Assembly (NCBI GenBank): GCA_045540355.1
Contig: JAZQHB010000061.1
Coordinates: 1 to 33,113, forward strand
Length of the DNA stretch: 33,113 nucleotides
Direction of reading: 5' to 3'
Origin: RGIG2945 sp045540355
GTDB lineage: Bacteria > Bacillota > Clostridia > Oscillospirales > Acutalibacteraceae
The position numbers were made by a program, and so were the translations under genes. This document shows, piece after piece, positions 21,558 through 29,297 of this stretch (position 1 is its first letter; each line of letters begins with the position of its first letter). The notes beneath the pieces were generated by a model. The model had not been told where the DNA came from, did not search any database, and worked only from the letters and a program-made list of their open reading frames with translations.

Positions 21558-22589
21558 ATGAAGAGTTTCAGCGAAAGCTATAAAGAAGCAGGCGTAGATG
21601 TTACTGCCGGTTACAAAGCTGTTGAGTTGATGAAAAATCATGTTAAACGCACAAACATCGACGGTGTCGTTTCTGATTTAGGCGGTTTCGGCGGTATGTT
21701 CCAGCCTAACCTCACAGGTATCAAAACTCCTGTTTTGGTATCAGGCACGGACGGCGTAGGAACAAAGCTTCGTATTGCATTTCTTATGGACAAGCATGAT
21801 ACAATCGGTATCGACTGTGTTGCCATGTGTGCAAATGATGTCGCTTGTTCAGGTGCAAAGCCGTTGTTTTTCCTCGATTACCTTGCAGTAGGTAAGAATG
21901 TTCCCGAAAGAGTTGCAAGCATCGTTTCAGGTGTAGCGGAAGGCTGCGTTCAGGCAGGTTGTGCACTTATCGGTGGTGAAACAGCAGAAATGCCCGGTTT
22001 CTATCCTGTTGATGAATATGACCTTGCAGGCTTCTGCGTAGGTATCGGCGACAAGGATAAGCTTCTTGATAACAGTAAAGTAAAGCCCGGTGATGTACTT
22101 GTAGGTATTGAATCATCAGGTGTTCATTCAAACGGCTTTTCTTTGGTAAGAAAGATTTTCAACATCTCCGAAGAAAGAGTAAATATGTATATAGACGACC
22201 TTTCAAAGACTTTGGGCGAAGAGTTACTCACTCCCACAAAGATTTATGTAAAAACACTTCTCAAGCTTATGGAAAATGTTGATGTTCACGGCATTTCACA
22301 TATCACGGGCGGCGGTTTCTATGAAAATATTCCGAGAATGTTGCCCGATAACTGCCTTGCAGTTGTTGAAAAAGCGGCAGTACCGGTTAAACCCATCTTC
22401 AACCTTATGCAGAGAGAGGGTATTCCCGAAAGAGATATGTTCAACACATTCAACATGGGTGTCGGTATCTGTCTTGCAGTATCAAAGGACGAAGCTGATA
22501 AAGCAGTTGAAACAATTAAAGCTTGCGGCGATAACGCATTTATTATGGGTGAAGTCAAAGCGGGCGAAAGCGGTGTAGAAATATGCTGA
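21558..22589 (+). CDS. purM: Phosphoribosylformylglycinamidine cyclo-ligase PurM
   Basis: 343 residues of the PurM/ATP-grasp-like family, closing the imidazole ring to form AIR. Motifs: SYKEAGVDVTAGYKAV near the N-terminus, LVSGTDGVGTKLRIA, DCVAMCANDVACSGAKPLFFLDYLA with the conserved Asp, IGGETAEMPG, GVHSNGFSLVRK and HITGGGF. ATG 21558 is preferred to the GTG at 21549 because GGGGTG lies just upstream. The last seven bases overlap purN. Confidence 0.97.
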   Translation: MKSFSESYKEAGVDVTAGYKAVELMKNHVKRTNIDGVVSDLGGFGGMFQPNLTGIKTPVLVSGTDGVGTKLRIAFLMDKHDTIGIDCVAMCANDVACSGAKPLFFLDYLAVGKNVPERVASIVSGVAEGCVQAGCALIGGETAEMPGFYPVDEYDLAGFCVGIGDKDKLLDNSKVKPGDVLVGIESSGVHSNGFSLVRKIFNISEERVNMYIDDLSKTLGEELLTPTKIYVKTLLKLMENVDVHGISHITGGGFYENIPRMLPDNCLAVVEKAAVPVKPIFNLMQREGIPERDMFNTFNMGVGICLAVSKDEADKAVETIKACGDNAFIMGEVKAGESGVEIC

Positions 22590-23158
22590 ATGTAGCCGTA
22601 CTCGTATCAGGCGGAGGAACAAACCTCCAGGCTTTGATAGATTCCGAAATCAAAAACGGAAAAATCGTTAAAGTAATTTCAAGCAAAAGCGGTGCTTATG
22701 CACTTGAAAGAGCAACTAAAGCAGGCATACAGACCGCAGTTGTTGAAAGAAAAGCTCATACAAAGGAAAGCTTTGAAGAAGCAATTCTGAAAGAGCTCGA
22801 AGGTATTGATTTGATTGTTCTTGCAGGATTTATGTGTGTCCTCAGTGAGAATTTCATCAATCAATTCAGAGACAGAATAATAAATGTGCATCCGTCGTTG
22901 ATACCGTCCTTCTGCGGTGACGGATTCTACGGTTTGAAAGTACATGAAGCGGCACTTGAAAAGGGTGTCAAGGTAACGGGTGCAACCGTTCACTTTGTCA
23001 ATGAAATCACCGACGGAGGAAGAATTATTCTTCAGAAAGCAGTTGAAGTCAAAGACGGTGATACACCCGAAATTCTCCAGAAAAGAGTTATGGAGGAAGC
23101 TGAGTGGAAGATATTACCCCAAGCAGTATCAATGTTCTGCGAGGGCAAAATCAGATAA
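22583..23158 (+). CDS. purN: Phosphoribosylglycinamide formyltransferase PurN
   Basis: 191 residues, the formyl-tetrahydrofolate-dependent GAR transformylase. Motifs: VLVSGGGTNLQALID at the N-terminus and the catalytic stretch INVHPSLIPSF with its His. TGATVHFV then D-GGRIILQKAV supplies the Asn/His/Asp set with the conserved Asp. The usual HPSLLPSFPG appears here as HPSLIPSFCG. It overlaps purM by seven bases, so translation is coupled. Confidence 0.96.
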   Translation: MLNVAVLVSGGGTNLQALIDSEIKNGKIVKVISSKSGAYALERATKAGIQTAVVERKAHTKESFEEAILKELEGIDLIVLAGFMCVLSENFINQFRDRIINVHPSLIPSFCGDGFYGLKVHEAALEKGVKVTGATVHFVNEITDGGRIILQKAVEVKDGDTPEILQKRVMEEAEWKILPQAVSMFCEGKIR

Positions 23159-23173
23159 ATAAGGAGTATTAAG

Positions 23174-23869
23174 ATGTATAATCTTTATGAATTAGTAAGT
23201 ACAAATGCTTATCCCGGCAGAGGAATAGTAATCGGTAAAAATAAAGACGGCAAAGCAGTTATCGCTTATTTTATAATGGGCAGAAGCGAAAACAGCCGTA
23301 ACAGAATTTTTGCAGAAACAGATGACGGAATAGAAACAAAGGCTTTTGACGAATCAAAGCTTGAAGATCCCTCACTTATCATTTATTCACCCGTAAGAGT
23401 ATTCGGTACTGATACAATCGTTACAAACGGCGACCAGACAGATACAATCCGTGATTTCCTGAAAGAGGGCAAGACCTTTGAAGAAGCATTGAGAACAAGA
23501 ACATTTGAACCCGATGCACCGAACTTTACGCCTCGTATTTCAGGTATTCTTGCTGCTAACGGCGACTATAAGCTTTCAATCCTCAAGAGTGATGACGGCA
23601 ATGATGCTGTTGCATTAAAGTATTTCTTCGAATATCATACAACAGCAAACGGAACAGGTCACTTTATTCATACATATAAGTGTGACGGAAATCCGATTCC
23701 CTCATTTGAAGGTGAGCCTGAAAAGGTTGCACTTGAAGATGATATCGATGTTTTCACAGATAAGCTCTGGGAAAGCCTTAACGAAGATAACAAGGTTTCA
23801 CTTTTCGTTCGTTTCATTGATATTAATACAGGCGAAACAGAAACAAAGATTGTTAATAAGAATAAATAA
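23174..23869 (+). CDS. purO: IMP cyclohydrolase, PurO-like
   Basis: 231 residues. The N-terminal NAYPGRGIVIG, then AYFIMGRSENSRNRIF, match the archaeal-type IMP cyclohydrolase (IMP_cyclohyd family), which closes the ring of FAICAR to give IMP. This replaces the MGS-fold cyclohydrolase half of ordinary bifunctional PurH, and the neighbour downstream is a PurH that lacks that half. Position between purN and the transformylase agrees with the assignment. ATG 23174 follows AAGGAG. Confidence 0.88.
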   Translation: MYNLYELVSTNAYPGRGIVIGKNKDGKAVIAYFIMGRSENSRNRIFAETDDGIETKAFDESKLEDPSLIIYSPVRVFGTDTIVTNGDQTDTIRDFLKEGKTFEEALRTRTFEPDAPNFTPRISGILAANGDYKLSILKSDDGNDAVALKYFFEYHTTANGTGHFIHTYKCDGNPIPSFEGEPEKVALEDDIDVFTDKLWESLNEDNKVSLFVRFIDINTGETETKIVNKNK

Positions 23870-23883
23870 TAGGAGAGAGACCG

Positions 23884-25059
23884 ATGAAAGAATTAGAATT
23901 AAAATACGGTTGTAACCCCAATCAGAAACCCTCAAAGATTTTTATGGCAGACGGCACAGAGCTTCCGATTGAAGTTCCCAACGGCAGACCCGGATATATT
24001 AACTTTATGGATGCTTTCAACAGCTATCAGTTAGTCGCTGAACTCAAAGCGGCAACAGGTGTATGTGCTGCGGCATCATTCAAGCATGTAAGCCCCGCAG
24101 GTGCAGCTATCGGCACACCCTTGTCAGATACACTCAAGAAGATTTACTTCGTAGACGATATGGAATTATCTCCGCTTGCTTGTGCTTATGCAAAGGCAAG
24201 AGGTGCAGACAGAATGTCATCTTACGGTGATTTTATCGCATTGTCAGATGTCTGTGATGTTCAGACTGCAAAGATTATCGCAAGAGAAGTTTCCGACGGA
24301 ATCATCGCTCCCGGCTATGATGACGATGCTCTTGAAGTATTGAAATCAAAGAGAAAGGGTACATACAACATCATCAAAATCGACCCCGATTACAAACCCG
24401 CAGCAATCGAGCATAAGCAGGTTTACGGCATCACATTTGAGCAGGGCAGAAACGACCTTAAGATTGATGCTGAAATGTTCAAAAATATCGTAACAGAGAA
24501 TAAAGAACTTCCCGAAAACGCAATTCAGGACATGATTCTTTCTCTCATAACACTTAAATATACACAGTCAAACTCAGTTTGTTATGTAAAAGATGGACAG
24601 GCTATCGGCGTAGGTGCAGGTCAGCAGTCAAGAGTACATTGCACAAGACTTGCAGGTAATAAGGCTGACAACTGGTATCTCCGTCAGCATGAAAAGGTAT
24701 TGAATCTTCCTTTCCGTGAGGATATCCGCAGACCTGACAGAGATAACACAATTGATGTTTATATCTCTGATGATTATGAAGATGTACTTGCAGACGGCAT
24801 TTGGGAAAACTTCTTTACAGTTAAACCCGAACCGCTTACAAGAGAAGAAAAAAGAGCATGGCTCGACACACTTGAGGGTGTAACACTCGGTTCAGACGCA
24901 TTCTTCCCGTTTGGTGACAACATCGAAAGAGCAAAGAGAAGCGGTGTTAAATATATCGCACAGCCCGGTGGCTCAATCAGAGATGATAATGTTATTGAAG
25001 TATCAAACAAATATGATATGGTAATGGCTTTCACAGGCATCCGCCTTTTCCATCACTAA
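23884..25059 (+). CDS. purH: AICAR transformylase (stand-alone C-terminal PurH domain)
   Basis: 391 residues, whereas bifunctional PurH is about 510-530. It starts directly with the AICARFT domain (KYGCNPNQKPSKIF) and has SFKHVSPAGAAIG (Lys67-His68, the catalytic pair), LKYTQSNSVCYVKDG, IGVGAGQQSRVHCTRLA and SDAFFPFGDNIE. The N-terminal IMP cyclohydrolase domain is absent, not truncated: the ORF has its own GGAGAG site and ATG. It transfers a formyl group from 10-formyl-THF to AICAR; ring closure is left to the upstream PurO-like protein. Confidence 0.94.
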   Translation: MKELELKYGCNPNQKPSKIFMADGTELPIEVPNGRPGYINFMDAFNSYQLVAELKAATGVCAAASFKHVSPAGAAIGTPLSDTLKKIYFVDDMELSPLACAYAKARGADRMSSYGDFIALSDVCDVQTAKIIAREVSDGIIAPGYDDDALEVLKSKRKGTYNIIKIDPDYKPAAIEHKQVYGITFEQGRNDLKIDAEMFKNIVTENKELPENAIQDMILSLITLKYTQSNSVCYVKDGQAIGVGAGQQSRVHCTRLAGNKADNWYLRQHEKVLNLPFREDIRRPDRDNTIDVYISDDYEDVLADGIWENFFTVKPEPLTREEKRAWLDTLEGVTLGSDAFFPFGDNIERAKRSGVKYIAQPGGSIRDDNVIEVSNKYDMVMAFTGIRLFHH

Positions 25060-25129
25060 TTTCTTTTTGGCTAAAATATTATAGAATGGCTAAATTTGAC
25101 CATAGCACCATTTTTATCTCAAAACACTA

Positions 25130-25185
25130 TTCTGCATTCTGCACTCTGCATTCTGCATTTCGAAGTTTGCATATTGCATTTTGCA
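25130..25185. repeat. Heptanucleotide repeat TTCTGCA between purH and purD
   Basis: Eight 7-base units in phase: three TTCTGCA, one CTCTGCA, one divergent TTTCGAA, then GTTTGCA, TATTGCA and TTTTGCA. It ends about 20 bases before the purD start, inside an operon. It has the same period as the TTACTTC repeat at 1775 but a different unit. Confidence 0.75.
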
Positions 25186-25207
25186 TCACAGAAAGGATGC
25201 TTACTAT

Positions 25208-26476
25208 ATGAAAATACTGATGGTCGGTTCAGGCGGCAGAGAGCACGCTCTCATCAAAAAGCTGCTTGAAAGTGAAAAAGTAGATGAAATCATCTGTGCA
25301 CCCGGTAACGGCGGTATCGCTTGTGATGCCCGCTGTTTCAATGTCAATGTTATGGATATTGAAGGAATGATTAAGCTTGCACAGGATGAAAATGTTGATA
25401 TAGCTTTTGTTGCACCCGATGACCCGTTGGCAGCAGGTATGGTTGATGCTTTTGAAAAAGCAGGTATCCGTGCTTTCGGTCCTCGTGCAAATGCGGCTGT
25501 AATTGAAAGCTCAAAGGTTTTCTCAAAAAATCTTATGAAAGATTTCGGTATTCCCACAGCTAAATATGAAGTCTTTGATAAGTCCGAAGAAGCTATCAAA
25601 TATATCAAAAACGAAAATAAATATCCTACAGTTGTCAAGGCTGACGGTCTTGCATTAGGTAAGGGTGTTATTATTGCAAACGATTTTGACGAAGCTGAAA
25701 AAGCGGTTAAATCCATAATGGAGGACAAGGTTTTTTCTGAAGCAGGCAACAGAATCGTTGTTGAAGAATTCCTTACAGGTCCCGAAGTTTCCGTTTTAGC
25801 TTTTGTTGACGGTAAAACTGTTTGCCCGATGGTATCTTCCATGGACCACAAGAGAGCACTTGATAATGATAAAGGTCTTAACACAGGCGGAATGGGTACA
25901 ATCAGCCCCAACCCCTATTACACAGACGATGCCGCAAAAGAGTGCATGGAAAAAATCTTCTTACCCACAGTTGAGGCTATGAACAAGCTTGGCAGAAGCT
26001 TCAAGGGTTGCCTTTATTTCGGCTTGATGCTTACTCCTGACGGCCCAAAGGTTATTGAGTATAACTCTCGTTTCGGTGATCCTGAAACCCAGGTTGTTCT
26101 GCCCAGACTTAAGACACCCCTTGTTGATATTGTTGAAGCAGTTATCGACGAAAAACTCGACGAACTCAACATCGAATGGTATGATACACCCGCTGCTTGT
26201 GTTGTTATGGCATCAGGCGGTTATCCTGAAAAATATGATAAGGGCATAGAAATCTTCGGCCTTGATGAAAAAGGTCAGGTTGATGGTGCAACTGTCTACC
26301 ACGCAGGCACAAAGCTTGAAGACGGCAAATTCTTAACAAACGGTGGCAGAGTTTTAGGTATTACTGCAACTGCAGAAACTCTTGAAAAAGCACTTGAAAA
26401 ATCCTATGCCGCAGTTAAGAAAATCAACTTTGATAAGGCTCATTACAGAACCGATATCGGCTCAAAGAAGTTTTGA
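25208..26476 (+). CDS. purD: Phosphoribosylamine-glycine ligase PurD
   Basis: ATP-grasp enzyme making GAR from phosphoribosylamine, glycine and ATP. 422 residues. Motifs: MVGSGGREHALIKKL at the N-terminus, APGNGGIA, VVKADGLALGKGVIIA (ATP-grasp lysines), SSMDHKRALDNDKGLNTGG and EYNSRFGDPETQVVLPR with the metal-binding Glu/Asn. ATG 25208 is chosen because AGAAAGGA precedes it. It is separated from purH by 148 bases holding the TTCTGCA repeats. Its 3' end overlaps the convergent feoB by 15 bases. Confidence 0.97.
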   Translation: MKILMVGSGGREHALIKKLLESEKVDEIICAPGNGGIACDARCFNVNVMDIEGMIKLAQDENVDIAFVAPDDPLAAGMVDAFEKAGIRAFGPRANAAVIESSKVFSKNLMKDFGIPTAKYEVFDKSEEAIKYIKNENKYPTVVKADGLALGKGVIIANDFDEAEKAVKSIMEDKVFSEAGNRIVVEEFLTGPEVSVLAFVDGKTVCPMVSSMDHKRALDNDKGLNTGGMGTISPNPYYTDDAAKECMEKIFLPTVEAMNKLGRSFKGCLYFGLMLTPDGPKVIEYNSRFGDPETQVVLPRLKTPLVDIVEAVIDEKLDELNIEWYDTPAACVVMASGGYPEKYDKGIEIFGLDEKGQVDGATVYHAGTKLEDGKFLTNGGRVLGITATAETLEKALEKSYAAVKKINFDKAHYRTDIGSKKF

Positions 26477-28552
26477 GATTGAATTTATCAGAAAACATAT
26501 AATCATACCCGAAACGGTAGGTAATATAAAGGAAATTGCAGTCCACAAAAGGCTGTCGGTTTCCTTTTTAATTGTCCACAAGGTAGTCGAACACGGAAAA
26601 TGCAGAAGTGAGAATATGATTACACAAATCGCGGTAACTTCTGTCCAACCGTTGTTAATGAAAATCTGTCCGAGTTCGGCAATCGTAGGCAATTCGGTAA
26701 TCTGTCCGTTTGCCATATAAGCCATAACTGCAATCGGAATTACAATTTCGTTTGCCGGAAAGCCTAAAATAAATGCAGTCAGAATAACTCCGTCAAGTCC
26801 GATGAGTTTACCGATTGGGTCAAGGAAAGTGCAGCAATGATTTAAAATTGTGACACCGCTGACTTCAACATTAGCCATTATCCAGATAATCAACCCTGCG
26901 GGTGCGGCAACTGCGGCAGCACGCCCTAAAACAAAAAGTGTGCGGTCGACAACCGAACGGCTTAAAACTTTTAAAATCTGCGGTTTTCTGTACGGCGGCA
27001 GTTCTAAAATGAACGATGAAGGTACACCTTTCAGCACAGTTGACGATAAAAGCTTTGATATCAGAAATGTAACACCTATACCGAGCAGAATCACACCGCA
27101 GAGGATAAGCGAAGAAAGAAAAGATTTTGTAATTCCCGATGCACTACCAATGAAAAATATCGTAATGATTGAAATTATGGTAGGAAATCTGCCGTTGCAA
27201 GGTACAAAGTTATTTGTGATAATAGCAATCAGTCTTTCTCTCGGAGAGTCAATGATTCTGCACCCGACAACCCCGGCGGCATTACAGCCAAAGCCCATAC
27301 ACATAGTCAAGGCTTGTTTTCCGCAAGCGTTGCACTTTTTGAAGCATCTGTCAAGGTTGAATGCTATTCTCGGCAACACACCCAAATCCTCAAGCAAAGT
27401 GAAAAGAGGAAAGAAAATCGCCATAGGTGGCAGCATAACTGAAACTACCCACGAAAGCACCCTGAAAACACCGCAGACGAGCATATCCGTAATTAAATCG
27501 GGTACACCAATCAGCTCAAACAGAAGAAACAATTTGTTTTCGATGAAAGCAAAGCCTTGACTTAAAAGCTCCGACGGATAATTTGCCCCTGTAATTGTTA
27601 TCCAGAAAATCACACACAATCCTAAAAACATAAGTGGAAAACCTATGTATTTGCTTGTGAGAATTTTGTCAATTTTTCTGTCGCGGTTTTTATGCTTTGA
27701 TTTTTCAACTGAAACACAATCGTTTGCTATTTTTTTTGCAGTTTTAATCAAAGATACCACAGTAATATCGTTCAGATCTTCAAGATTTGTGAGATGTTTT
27801 TTTGCAGCTTCCAAAGCGGAAACAAGCTCATCTTTTCCGTTTATAATATTGACATCTGCCTCACCGCTCAACAATCGCAAAGACAGCCATCGTGGGTCGT
27901 ATTTATCACCAAGATATCTGTCAACTGCAGGCGTTAAAACTGATAAAGCTTTTTCAACTTCAAAACCATAGTCAATTTTTATTTTATGTCGGTTTGATTT
28001 TGATTCAATCGCTGAAAAAATATCTTCAAGGCTTGATTTGTCTTTAGCACTTGTTGAAATGACCCGAACACCGAGATGTTCTTCAAGTAAATCTAAATCG
28101 ATAGCTATGTTTTTTCTCCTTGCTTCATCAATCAGATTGACACAGACCACAACATTGTTACACATTTCTATCGTTTGCAAAACCAAATTGAGATTTCTTT
28201 CAAGACAAGTCGCATCACAGACAACAAGCGTTACATCTGCCGTCTTTGAAATAATAAAATCTCTTGCAATTTCTTCTTCGGGGGAGTGAGCCATAAGTGA
28301 GTAACACCCGGGTAAATCAACAAAAATATAATTTTTGCCTTCACGCTGACATTCTCCTATGGCTGACGCAACTGTTTTTCCTGTCCAGTTTCCCGTATGT
28401 TGATGCATTCCCGTCAGAGCGTTAAAAATCGTACTTTTGCCGACATTCGGATTACCGGCAAGGGCGACAACGATATCCTCTTTAGTTTTTTTCTTAATCT
28501 TAAAATCACAGTCGGCGGCATTTTTGCCGACAGATGAATATGTAAGACCCAT
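26462..28552 (-). CDS. feoB: Ferrous iron transport protein B
   Basis: 696 residues. The N-terminal GTPase domain has G1 GNPNVGKST (33-41), G3 DLPG (79-82) and a G4 variant NLID (near 140). A helical GDI-like region follows, then a core of about 10 membrane segments with the two gate repeats (FPLFTLLEDLGVLPRIAF, MGFGCNAAGV, ELPPYRKP). It imports Fe(II) under anaerobic conditions. The start overlaps the feoA stop by one base. No feoC is seen. Iron supplied here would feed the Fe-S-rich hydrogenase maturases encoded divergently. Confidence 0.97.
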   Translation of the reverse strand: MGLTYSSVGKNAADCDFKIKKKTKEDIVVALAGNPNVGKSTIFNALTGMHQHTGNWTGKTVASAIGECQREGKNYIFVDLPGCYSLMAHSPEEEIARDFIISKTADVTLVVCDATCLERNLNLVLQTIEMCNNVVVCVNLIDEARRKNIAIDLDLLEEHLGVRVISTSAKDKSSLEDIFSAIESKSNRHKIKIDYGFEVEKALSVLTPAVDRYLGDKYDPRWLSLRLLSGEADVNIINGKDELVSALEAAKKHLTNLEDLNDITVVSLIKTAKKIANDCVSVEKSKHKNRDRKIDKILTSKYIGFPLMFLGLCVIFWITITGANYPSELLSQGFAFIENKLFLLFELIGVPDLITDMLVCGVFRVLSWVVSVMLPPMAIFFPLFTLLEDLGVLPRIAFNLDRCFKKCNACGKQALTMCMGFGCNAAGVVGCRIIDSPRERLIAIITNNFVPCNGRFPTIISIITIFFIGSASGITKSFLSSLILCGVILLGIGVTFLISKLLSSTVLKGVPSSFILELPPYRKPQILKVLSRSVVDRTLFVLGRAAAVAAPAGLIIWIMANVEVSGVTILNHCCTFLDPIGKLIGLDGVILTAFILGFPANEIVIPIAVMAYMANGQITELPTIAELGQIFINNGWTEVTAICVIIFSLLHFPCSTTLWTIKKETDSLLWTAISFILPTVSGMIICFLINSISKLL
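26529..26572 (+). terminator. Candidate purD terminator inside feoB
   Basis: AAGGAAA (26529-26535) with TTTCCTT (26560-26566) and CAG (26539-26541) with CTG (26553-26555), then TTTAATT. It lies within the 3' coding end of feoB on the other strand. The interior mismatches make it a moderate candidate. Confidence 0.4.
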
Positions 28553-28776
28553 CAGATCACCTTGATTCCCTTAATATCCTTTTTTCTGAAGGCAATTACC
28601 GCACCGCAGATGTCAAAAGCAATCGGGTCTCCCAAGGGACTTATCAAAACACATTCAACTTCTGCACCCTCGATAAGACCGACATCCTGAATTCTTCTTC
28701 GTATATTTTCATCAGCTGAAAGCTCAGCAATTGTTGCCTTTTCACCGAGCATTAAGCCTGACAAGTATCTGCACAT
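28552..28776 (-). CDS. feoA: Ferrous iron transport protein A
   Basis: 74 residues, the usual size, forming a small SH3-like fold: LMLGEKATIAELSADENIRRRIQDVGLIEGAEVECV, then SPLGDPIAFDICGAVIAFRKKD. It is thought to interact with and tune FeoB. ATG 28776 is chosen because AAAGGGTGG precedes it; a longer reading frame extends upstream over the promoter and cannot be the real start. It is translationally coupled to feoB (TGATG). Confidence 0.94.
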   Translation of the reverse strand: MCRYLSGLMLGEKATIAELSADENIRRRIQDVGLIEGAEVECVLISPLGDPIAFDICGAVIAFRKKDIKGIKVI

Positions 28777-28797
28777 AAAACCACCCTTTCTGTAGTC

Positions 28798-28826
28798 AGT
28801 ATATGCCGTAAAAACCATATTGACAA
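28798..28826 (-). promoter_or_regulatory. Promoter of feoAB
   Basis: On the minus strand TTGTCA (28826-28821), 17 bases, TATACT (28803-28798). The -35 hexamer lies over the -35 of the divergent hydrogenase-maturation promoter. Confidence 0.7.
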
Positions 28827-28848
28827 AGCAGAAAAAGTGTGTTAAAAT
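28820..28848 (+). promoter_or_regulatory. Promoter of the hydrogenase maturation operon
   Basis: TTGACA (28820-28825), 17 bases, TAAAAT (28843-28848), near consensus. Its -35 overlaps the feoAB -35 on the other strand, and its -10 lies within a Rex-type palindrome. Confidence 0.82.
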
Positions 28849-28856
28849 ATTAACAA
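28839..28856 (+). promoter_or_regulatory. Rex-type operator
   Basis: GTGTTAAAATATTAACAA matches the Clostridia Rex site TTGTTAA-N4-TTAACAA at all but one of the fixed positions. It covers the -10 box, so Rex bound at low NADH/NAD+ would block the hydrogenase maturation genes and release them when NADH accumulates. Confidence 0.7.
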
Positions 28857-28990
28857 TGAACGGAATGGTTCGTCCGGACCGTAAGTTGTTTAAAACAGTG
28901 CTGACCTGAAGGCGAGGGTTTTCCAAACTCAAGGGCGGAGGATAGATGTTATATTTACCGACGCCATAAGTGCGTCGTTTTTAATTTTTT
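28855..28990 (+). ncRNA. Structured leader of the hydrogenase maturation operon
   Basis: The ~135-nt 5' leader between promoter and first gene holds GGTTC-GTCC-GGACC (28868-28881) and a GTTT/AAAC hairpin around 28917-28928, and ends in an intrinsic terminator. GGGCGG (28933-28938) could compete for CCGACGCC (28958-28965) and disrupt the terminator. I could not match it to a known riboswitch class by eye. A cis-regulatory RNA is inference. Confidence 0.5.
28959..28990 (+). terminator. Intrinsic terminator in the hydrogenase operon leader
   Basis: CGACGC (28959-28964), 7-nt loop, GCGTCG (28972-28977), then TTTTTAATTTTTT. It stands directly before the GGAGG site of the first gene, so read-through must be regulated or partial. 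Confidence 0.8.
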
Positions 28991-29003
28991 GGAGGTTTTC
29001 GAA

Positions 29004-29249
29004 ATGGAAACAAGAATAGCTAATATCGCAATAATTGTTTATGATAAAGAATCAGCCGAGAAAATCAACATCATACTTCACGATTACGGCGAATATATAA
29101 TCGGCAGAATGGGTATACCTTACAAGCCCAAGAATGTATCGGTAATAAGTGTAGTTCTTGATGCACCCAATGAAATCATCGGAGCTTTGTCAGGGAAATT
29201 GGGTATGATACCCAATGTATCAGCAAAGGTTGTTTATTCAAAAATATAG
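29004..29249 (+). CDS. TM1266-type iron-only hydrogenase system putative regulator
   Basis: 81 residues, METRIANIAIIVYDKES then LHDYGEYIIGRMGIP and VISVVLDAPNEIIGALSGKLG. This is the conserved ACT-like small protein found with [FeFe]-hydrogenase maturation genes (TM1266 family). Its ligand and mode of action are not established. ATG 29004 lies eight bases after GGAGG; the in-frame TTG at 28989 overlaps that site. First gene of the operon, downstream of the leader terminator. Confidence 0.92.
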   Translation: METRIANIAIIVYDKESAEKINIILHDYGEYIIGRMGIPYKPKNVSVISVVLDAPNEIIGALSGKLGMIPNVSAKVVYSKI

Positions 29250-29251
29250 CA

Positions 29252-29280
29252 ATCTATCAGGGGACGGTTCTCTGATAGAT
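29252..29280. repeat. Solitary REP-like hairpin
   Basis: ATCTATCAG (29252-29260), 11-nt loop GGGACGGTTCT, CTGATAGAT (29272-29280). The GGGGACGGTTCTCT core resembles repetitive hairpins dispersed in many Clostridia, some linked to REP-associated transposases. That link is from memory of the motif. It lies between the regulator and hydE inside the operon. Confidence 0.6.
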
Positions 29281-29297
29281 ACTGAAAGGTAAAAACA

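Noticed and set aside
25204..25911. 235-aa minus-strand ORF antisense to purD
   Set aside because: Ser/Thr/Pro-rich shadow frame of an unambiguous purD.
26850..27560. 236-aa plus-strand ORF antisense to feoB
   Set aside because: Shadow of feoB membrane domain codons; no start context.
28777..28860. Fur box between feoA and the hydrogenase operon
   Set aside because: No GATAATGATAATCATTATC-like sequence; the palindrome present fits Rex far better.
28855..28990. NiCo or SAM riboswitch assignment
   Set aside because: The conserved core sequences I know for these classes are not present, so no class is named.
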